Source: Phyllostachys edulis (Eukaryota > Streptophyta > Magnoliopsida > Poales > Poaceae). From it: a DNA stretch of 64,000 nt. The position numbers and the translations under genes are program-made. The stretch spans positions 46,597,452 to 46,661,451 of the forward strand of contig CM070566.1 in NCBI GenBank assembly GCA_036346405.1, in the 5' to 3' direction. Shown piece after piece: positions 57,301 through 64,000 of this stretch (positions within the stretch are counted from its first letter, which is position 1; each line of letters starts with the position of its first letter). Under the pieces are notes generated by a model. That model made no database searches, was not told the origin of the DNA, and worked only from the letters and a program-made list of their open reading frames with translations.

Positions 57301-57648
57301 AGACAGATTATGGTGAGCAGGCCCATAAACTACTATCAGTTCCCATCTGTAATTACTCAACCTGCATCTGACCCCCATACTAACAAAAAACTTCCCAGAG
57401 TCACAACTTTCTACTTCAAGGAGTTCTTCCTTAACCCCAATAGGATGCCTCGAAATGCCCTTCGAAGGAATCAATGCCAATTAAAAGGAGATTACCCGCC
57501 AGTTCCTAAGATCTTTCTCGTAAAACTTCTGCTTAATAGTTTCTTACACCCCCACAACATCCAGATTCTTCTGAATGACAATCTCTTTAAGCTGTCTCCT
57601 TCGAGCAGCCTTCCCCAAATCTCTAATGTTCCAAAATGAAAATTTCAT
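54360..57648 (-). pseudogene. LINE ORF2: endonuclease and reverse transcriptase, with stops and frameshifts
   Basis: It starts MKFSFWNIRDLGKAARRRQL at 57648. An in-frame TAA replaces the usual glutamine in VGV-stop-ETIK near 57555. Endonuclease motifs: VLGGDYNLIREAGD and RVGSDHNPILLN. Reverse transcriptase: APGPDGFPTFFFKEFW, KHFRPICLLNVSFKILTK, FSFIKGRYILDGVV, KTYRGLREGDPLSPS and the catalytic YADDTVLMLEYD near 55565. The end is a zf-RVT domain with GHNISFWDDVW and LKAKIFVWQCYHNKVQT. Breaks near 56790, 55900, 55640 and 54900. Once it would have copied its own RNA by target-primed reverse transcription. Confidence 0.88.
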
Positions 57649-57797
57649 GTTAACAATCCTTTTCGACCAGCACCCCCTTTTTTTAGCTTATCACTCATCT
57701 TCTTCTTCATAATGATATCTGAAGCACCCCTTGTCTTAGTATCATTTTTGCACAAACCAGCACCCCTTTCAGAATTTGTAGCAACAACATCTTGAAT

Positions 57798-59655
57798 TTA
57801 CTGATCATTCTTGTTCAACTTTTCTCTCTCAGCTTTTGCTACAACAGCCCTAACAAGCTCCTGAGCTTGCTTGGCTGAGATCACTTTAGAACTAGTTTGA
57901 GAATGATTACCCAAAACAATGCCACAGGAAATAGCAATATTCTCTAAATAATCAAAAGAAGCATTATTGAGAACATTAAAGGAATTAGCAGGTTTACCTT
58001 GATGCTCCAAGTTATGGATAGATTTCAAGTTAGAAGCCTTCTTCTCCATGGGGATCCCTTGATCCTGGATTCTGGTACTCTTCCGAATTGCTTGCTGAGG
58101 TTCCATAATTTTGTGTTTCCTATCTCTCTTTTTAGGAGACACCCACACTTCAGCCACCCCCTCAATATCAGATCTCCCCCTTGATTCAGTTTCCTCTCCT
58201 AAAAGAATCATATCACTAACAGTTTTTATCTTACCAATTGAAGATTTGTCCAAATCAACCAAAGTTTCAGATATCAAACAACTTTTCCCAGGAAGCTTAA
58301 TACTGTCTTGAGACAAGGAGGGAATCATCGAAGACTTCTCAGCAATTCTTTTGTATGTAGGTGTCTGTAAACAAGGCCATAATGATGCACATAGCACTAC
58401 AGGTCCACCTTCAGTATGAACTACTATATCTCCTTGAGAAACATTCAAAGAAACAGAATCGGTTGAATTGATCAAGTCAACCTGGTCTGCTTGGAGACCA
58501 CAAACACCATGAGAATCCAAAGATTCCTTATCATCGGTTTCTTTTTTTCAAACCAACCTCCTTTCTGGTATCACTAGGATACCTAAAAGCCAAAGGAACA
58601 ATATGAAGAACATTAGGGAGCTCCTTATCTTGGAACTCTCCCACAGTATCAACTAGATAATCTCCTTCTTCCTTGCAAGACTCTAAAGTATCAATAACAT
58701 TCAACTCATTCTCCCCGTGGTTACCAGGTTGGAAGACCACCATGTCAGAACACTTATCTTCCTTCTCAGAATTTTCTGCTGTTTACCTTTGTATTTGTTG
58801 TTCCCATCTCCACTTTTATGATCAGAGGATTGTTGTTTTCCACCCCCAAACTTCTCTGCCATCTTCTCCCATTCTGTTTTATGATTGCTTTCACTTGATT
58901 CAGCATCATCATCCTCATCATCATCATATCTTTTATGCACATGTTTTTTTGTGGAAATGGTCATAAATAGGTCCCTTTTTCTTTCCTGTTACATCCCCTT
59001 CAGCTTCAAATTTGATTTCATACCCCATAGAATTGATGAAAATTTCAACAAAGCAATTTATGCTAGAAGGATCTCTGCTAAGTACTTTTACTCTAACAGG
59101 ATCCACTCTCAACAGGCTTATTTCATCAACTTCTATAGGCTCCCCCACCGTGCTAGCTATTTCTTTAACTATATCTGTAGACTTTGCGGGACCAGGAATT
59201 CCAGAAACCTTGATCCAAGCTGCAGTGAGAACCGAAGAGGCTTCAGAGTCTAAATTAGACTTATCAATTTTGGCTTTGATAGAATGAAGATCCAGTTCCA
59301 CCCCCCTTGCTTTAGACCAAGTATCCAGCATTTCTTTAGAAGGAAAGACCACTGCGTACTCTTTCTCTGAGAGCATTCTGACTTTCCAATCCCAATAAGA
59401 CTTAATCAGGTGTTTCAGTTCTGCCTCAATTTTGCTCACAGAAGCAACCCCCTCCTTAATATGAACAACACCCGAAGCAGCTAGCTGTTCTGACAATTGC
59501 AAACCAGCCACACTTGCAAACTGTAAAAACCTTGCCCTGGGATACCAAATCCACATAACTTCAGGCCGTGATTTTTCTTGTCCTCAGGGCAGCTAGAAGT
59601 CCAGTGCCCCGACTTTTTACACTTGTAGCACATAGGAGGATTAGTACAGCGAGCT
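57798..59655 (-). pseudogene. LINE ORF1 (gag-like, DUF4283 plus CCHC zinc knuckle)
   Basis: At the upstream edge (59600-59650) lies CYKCKKSGHWTSSCPEDKKN, a CX2CX4HX4C zinc knuckle, followed by GFGIPGQGF. Then comes a DUF4283-like region with WDWKVRMLSEKEYAVVFPSK and AAWIKVSGIPGPAKSTD (59430-59160), and Ser/Lys-rich linkers to 57798. It binds the LINE RNA in related elements. Frames change near 58965, 58740 and 58525, so it is not intact. The DUF4283 start may be incomplete because the LINE is cut at about 59655. Confidence 0.75.
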
Positions 59656-59663
59656 TGATGATG

Positions 59664-59912
59664 TCGGAGATGCTCTTAGCAAGCACATGCGATGTAGATG
59701 CCCTTGTCTACACGTGTGGCCAGAAACCCATCGCTGGAGCCCATGATTCAAAAGTAGTATATACTACATGCATTACCAGATATGATGTTTTACCGACCAT
59801 GAACTATAAATCCCGAGCGTTTTATATAAACTAAGGGGGGAATTGTCTTTTCGGAAGACCGACCACTTTGTGAATACTCTTGGTCCTTTCAGAGTGGCCG
59901 ACAGTTTATAAC
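59664..59912. repeat. Segmental-duplication arm 2, continued
   Basis: Matches 16330-16640 with two deletions (about 45 and 15 bases). Confidence 0.85.
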
Positions 59913-60259
59913 TAGGGTTCGGGTAACCGGCGGAAAACCGGGAAAATCGGTTCTACTGTTTACCCGGTAAATTTCAAAACCGGCAAAAAAAAAATCGGTT
60001 TTAGGTGATTTTTGCCTAATATAAAAAAAACATGTAACCATGTCTAAGCACATATGTGCATACGGCCTGGTGGTTATAGCGTAGTGGACTTGAAAGTCCA
60101 GTATTGGGTTTGAATCCAAGAAACTGCACTACTTTTTAGCTTTTGCCGTTTTAACTTTAAAAAATTCAAATTTTGATCTGAAATATTTTTCGATTTTTGG
60201 CCAAACCGGTCCTACTAATGACCTCTAGTAAAATTTTGAAATCAGTTACCCAAACCCTG
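59913..60259. mobile_element. hAT-like MITE with 8-bp target duplication and a tRNA-like insert
   Basis: Ends TAGGGTTCGGGTAACC and AGTTACCCAAACCCTG; TTTATAAC on both sides (59905-59912, 60260-60267). Copies at 16641-17294 and 39921-40284. Confidence 0.85.
60061..60126 (+). other. tRNA-like sequence inside the hAT-like MITE
   Basis: GGTGGTTATAGCGTAGTGG is followed by GGACTTGAAAGTCC, which can form an anticodon-type stem with TGA in the loop, and GGGTTTGAATCCA, a near-perfect B-box. The whole resembles tRNA-Ser(UGA). There is no acceptor stem. Also at 40075-40141 but absent from the copy at 16641. Confidence 0.5.
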
Positions 60260-60331
60260 TTTATAACTCTATTTCCAAGAGTTTGGTCTGGGTTGGTCGT
60301 TTTCGTTGTGAAACTCCGTTTCACTCTGTTA

Positions 60332-60674
60332 GACCATCTCTAATGTTGTGTTTTAGCCGGTTCAAATGAGGAGAGAGAATGTATGGAATCGATTCAATAC
60401 ATTGGAGAGGTCGATTCCAACAAAAAAAATGCATGAAACCGGATCCTACTTAGGAATCAATTCAAAACATTAAACAACTCATATGACAAACAACTACATA
60501 GGAGAGAGTGCGGTTGAGAGATGACATTATTATTTTATGATTTTTTAATGTAACGTGGGTCCCAATTATTAATAGGAATCGGTTCAATACATTGGAGAAA
60601 AACAAACTTAATTCCTAGAATGCTTATGTGACATAACTTTGAATCGACATCGGTTCAATACACTAAAGATGCTC
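60332..60674. mobile_element. Tourist-like MITE (PIF/Harbinger), 343 bp
   Basis: TTA at 60329-60331 and 60675-60677; ends GACCATCTCTAATG and CACTAAAGATGCTC are imperfectly inverted. The sequence GGTTCAATACATTGGAGA recurs inside. The paralogous site at 40350-40352 is empty. Confidence 0.83.
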
Positions 60675-60857
60675 TTACGTCTTTCTTTCAGTGCGGTTCC
60701 ACCTCCGTTACTAGCTGGCAACCAAAACGCACTCAGAGCCATTGGATGGAACCGAGTGAATCAGACACAATCTGAGCCGTCTAAGGATTTCACAAGTGAT
60801 TTCTAATTTTTCTTCAGGAAAGAGTTTTTTTTTATTTGAGTTGGGATTTCACACGAA

Positions 60858-61290
60858 TTGCCCCACACAAACCCTAACCTTTCACGAAAATTCAAATCAC
60901 TTCACTCCAAATCTAAAACCCTTGCCTCATCCTACTTGTCTCCTCCGCTGCTCGCCGTCGTAGCCTCCTCTGCCACCGCGGCTCGTCATCGCCGGTACAC
61001 TCGCGGCTGCCACTCACTGTCGCAGGTAGCCTCCTCCCTGGCTGCCACTCGCCGTCGCCTCCGCATCCGTCTCCACTACAGCTCGCCATCTCCGGTCGCC
61101 CTGACTGCGCTTCCACTACTCCTCTCCATCACGAGTAGCCGCCGCCTCCACTGCTGCCGATTGTTGTCTCCAGTAGCCTCCCCCGTCAATTTGTTGCAAT
61201 CACCGCCACTCCCAAGCTCCCCTCACAACAGTCGCAGTCTCATCTGGCCTCCTCTTCCTCCGCACTTTTGGTGAGTACGGAATCTCCGTC
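60858..61290 (+). other. CT-rich exon-like segment, no recognised protein
   Basis: A Ser/Pro/Leu-rich frame of 138 codons from an ATG at 60858; the donor-like GGTGAGTACGG follows at 61268. The right half (from 61098) is shared with 27736 onward. It looks like the 5' leader and first exon of an old gene, but the composition gives no support for a real protein. Confidence 0.35.
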
Positions 61291-61575
61291 GCAGCTCGTA
61301 CTAGTTACCACTTTTGGTTGCTGAGAATACCCAGGCTGAGAATTTATCGCAGATTAGTAATCTGTGTTCTAGTCTACTATGCTCAGACTAGGGTTTTAAC
61401 TGGGGACTGAATTTTCACGAGTTTAATAGGCTTGAAACACCATTCCGAGCTGCCCATGCCCAGCTACCACAGTGCCCTGAACTTAATACATATTCCTGCA
61501 ACAACAAAAAAAGAGGACCTTTTTTTACTGGACGTATGCTACACAATGCCCCGAACTTAATACGGCATTGTATAT

Positions 61576-62795
61576 ATGCATAGTAAAGTTTGTGGTGATC
61601 AGGTTTAGGCTTCTCCTGCTAATGCTTTTGGTCTTGTAATGTTAGACTTGACAGCAGGTTCAGGTTGGTGCAGGTCCATGTCCAAATGAGAAAACCTGCA
61701 ACCAAGTAGCCAACATTGTATTCGAATTGTAATTAAATCATTTGTATAAAATTTCTTATGGACCTTTTGATGAAACCGGTTTTAATTTTTTTTACCGGGG
61801 GTCACTAGTAGGACCAAAATGGCCGAAAATCGGAAAATTTCAGCCAAATTCGACCGAAATTTTCAAATCAAAATTTGAATTTTTCGAAGTTCAAATGAAA
61901 AAAAGATAAGATTCAAGCAAGATTCAATCGAGAACAGTAATTTGGGGAGTTTTGCCTGGTTTTGAACTTTTACTTTGCCTAGTTTTCAGCAGATTTTCAG
62001 AACCCTGCTTTTGATAAGACAAAAGCTCTTCAGAATTTGGTTGGCTTATAGTTGTTTTCCTAGACAAGTCATGAGTGCCTTTCATAAGGGTCCATTACTG
62101 ATGAACTATTCTTTGAATCGTAGTATTCATTGTCGGAGCAGGGCCCCAAGGGGTGTCTCGTCCCCTAGGGTCGTCGGGAATACTAGTATGCTCTAGAGAA
62201 AGTCATACGGGTATATAGACTAAGTCCATAGGATGTATCTACAAGAATGTAAGACAAGGGAAAAAATAGAAATGTCCCTTCTTGCCCTCTATATATATGG
62301 CCCCAAGGGCATGTAGGAAGGGGACTTCTCATTCCCACTCATAATGCATTATACTCATACATCTTATGCTTTTGGCTTCTCTCCCGTTCAGTCCTCTCAT
62401 GACGAAAAGACACCATGTACTCATTGTCTAGTTTTGCTGCTATAACAGTTGACGCCGTCGTTGGGGACTGAACAATAAGTTACACGTAAAAGAGGAGCTG
62501 AAAGCATCAATTTTAAAAGGAGCAACCGATGTCCATGCCCCCTTCGTTCGGAGCGAGGGGCACCCATAGCACCTTCGCTCCAAGGTACCCCTCGCAAGGC
62601 CAGCATGCCTCGGCACGAAGGCATGTCTCACACGCCCTTACGTGCCCTTGCGCCTCGAACCTTCATCCGAGGCCCACCTCGTGAGACCAACATGCCACGG
62701 CATGAAGGCCTGCCACGCGCACCCTCACACATTGGGAACCGAAGCCCTCTCGCGTGTTGGGCCTTGGCGAACCGAAGGCTGCTTCAGAGCAGCCT
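61576..62795. repeat. Segmental-duplication arm 2, distal part
   Basis: Matches 37652-38904 with small indels (for example a CT-repeat stretch deleted near 62252). The Mutator-like element's empty site is at 61560-61580. Confidence 0.87.
62172..62447 (+). mobile_element. LTR fragment followed by primer-binding-like site, arm 2 copy
   Basis: Paralogue of 38254-38562. The first base is changed (CGTCGGGAATACTAG); the LTR ends TATAACA before GTTGACGCCGTCGTTGGGGA. After 62447 the leader of the lost element continues to about 63000 with repeats of GGCATGAAGG / GGCACGAAGG. Confidence 0.62.
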
Positions 62796-63002
62796 CCACA
62801 CGAATGGGCCACGGAGTGTGGCCTACCTCGGTGGAACCGGCCTTCGTGCATTGGGCCTTAGTAGACCAACGAACTGAAGCCTACTTCAGAGCAGCGTCCG
62901 CGCGAATGAGCCATGGAGCGTGGCCCAGCTCGGTGGAACGGAGTTCCCATCCGTGCGTGCGTTGGGTCTCGAGGTGACCTCCACACGAGGCCTGCATCGG
63001 GC

Positions 63003-64000
63003 TGCAGGTGAGTACCTAACGCCTCCATTTTAATAGCAAAAATATTGGCTAACCACTAGAAACGAGAATCTAACCCAACACATGTTGCATGCTTAGTCCT
63101 TAGGCTATACCTTCTAGCTAGACCTGGGCACTAGGCCATCCCGAGCCGACACGGCATGGGCCCGGTGGGTCAGGACCGTGTCATGCTAACCCGTCCCAGT
63201 CAGCATGTCGTGTCATGCTAGTACAACCCGACTCAGCTCCAGCGAGCCTAAGCACCGCCCAGAGGCACACCATGCTGCCGCCGTGCCGTGCCGGCCTAGG
63301 CACGGTCCCATCGCACTATGGAAACGAGGGAGGGAGGGACCGAGGGATGAGATTTCACATGGGGCGCCGTCGCCGTGGAGGACCGCCACCGTCGTCGTGG
63401 AGGATTGTCGATGTCAAACTCGATGCACCCGAGGGCGACGTGGAATGCCGCCACGACCTCCTTGCGCGAGCGTCCCACAAAATCGACAGCTGCCGCCTCC
63501 CTCTCCCCCCCCCCATCCTCGACGCATGCAGAGGCTGGCGGAGGTGCGGGTCGAGCGAGGGGGCTTGTGCGCCGTGCGGAGGGCGCTTAGCTTCACCTCC
63601 CCACCGCTAGCTTTGTGCTCCCTAACAAGCCCAATCAAAAAAAGTAGGGGGCGCTCGACTTCGCATCCCTCTCACTAGCTTTGACAAGGGCTGTCGCCCC
63701 TGTGACCCCGCTCCGCTCACCGACAAGCGGAACCGCCAAAAAGGACCTTGGTATATGGATAGGACTACCGCCCTTCTGGTGTGGGTTGCCACCCCTATGG
63801 ACAAGGATCATAACTTGGTTTTGGTATTACTAGTTCACACCATCTGTTAGATAGAATGCGATTCTATGCCTAACTTTTTATGCAGGATTTTGTGAATAGT
63901 ATGACCCATGATGTATGAGATGCATGTATGTATGTAATGTTCATGACCTGCGTGTCATGTTTATTGCAGCCCAAAGTTGTCCATATTTGTATAACGGCCT
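63003..64000. other. Unassigned right edge
   Basis: From about 63120 a GACCTGGGCACTAGG start, with GGGCCCGGTGGGTCAGG, looks like a hAT- or Mutator-type end with GC-rich interior. 63590-63800 recalls a retrotransposon tail but no motif is firm. Confidence 0.3.

Larger units (their letters stand above)
54360..59655 (-). mobile_element. Degraded L1-type LINE, both ends missing
   Basis: The minus strand holds a gag-like ORF1 with DUF4283 and a CCHC knuckle, then an ORF2 with endonuclease, reverse transcriptase and zf-RVT. No 5' UTR is visible beyond 59655 and no poly(A) tail beyond 54360; the last frame leaves LINE-like text (QLSKRGWIL) for unrelated sequence. Arm 1 lacks it. Confidence 0.88.

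Noticed and set aside
60858..61274. A 138-codon frame as a signal-peptide-like secreted protein
   Set aside because: Ser/Pro/Leu-rich from CT-rich DNA. The partial copy at 27736 is not kept open, and no conserved cysteine pattern is seen.

Overview
The window reads as a piece of a grass (Poaceae, probably panicoid) nuclear genome. The evidence is nested CACTA, Mutator-like, hAT and LTR elements, grass-type gene fragments captured inside transposons, spliced genes with GT-AG introns, and long AT microsatellites. There are no bacterial operons, no rRNA and no CRISPR array. One ordinary host gene looks intact: a three-exon, 170-residue EUL-type lectin-domain gene at 44583-46536 (+), with a TATA box, a poly(A) signal and no internal stop. 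Almost everything else is mobile DNA or its remains.

Layout. 1-6850: right part of a CACTA element (A) with tnpA-like and TNP2-like genes on the minus strand. 6883-15168: a complete 8.3-kb CACTA element (B, target duplication ATT) that has lost transposase and carries pieces of ribosomal protein L10a, a Pumilio-type protein and a chloroplast thioredoxin y. 15169-17302: flank with three MITEs. 17333-25606: another CACTA element (D), itself hit by a small KNOX-carrying CACTA (E, 18231-19680), a 4.2-kb solo LTR (19734-23982) and a further CACTA end (G, 25607). 28254-37651: a 9.4-kb Mutator-like element with long terminal inverted repeats, F-box/LRR and plant-mobile-domain remnants, and a nested 4.8-kb CACTA (F, 31943-36786) that encodes a Ulp1-like protease. 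38905-39920: a hAT-like element carrying two exons of a CHY zinc-finger gene. 40448-41796: LTR remnant. 44479-46960: the lectin gene. 46961-51600: CACTA C, a sister of B that still has TNP2. 51610-62795: a second copy of the lectin 3' flank and its neighbourhood, broken by a degraded LINE (54360-59655).

The 3' flank of the lectin gene occurs three times: around 6851-6882 plus 15169-15722, at 46537-46960, and at 51610-52521. In the first two, related CACTA elements B and C sit at the same ATT; in the third the site is empty. Beyond it, segments of 15169-38904 and 52042-62795 match in the same order. The window therefore holds an old segmental duplication whose two arms were later expanded by different transposons. 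Comparing the arms gives empty sites for several insertions, which is the strongest boundary evidence available here.

No coherent new multi-gene system was found. The recurring theme is capture of host gene fragments by four kinds of DNA transposon (L10a, PUF, thioredoxin y, KNOX, F-box/LRR and CHY zinc finger), plus a peculiar clustering of B/C differences at CAG/CTG sites. All identifications are from reading motifs by eye; no database search was run.
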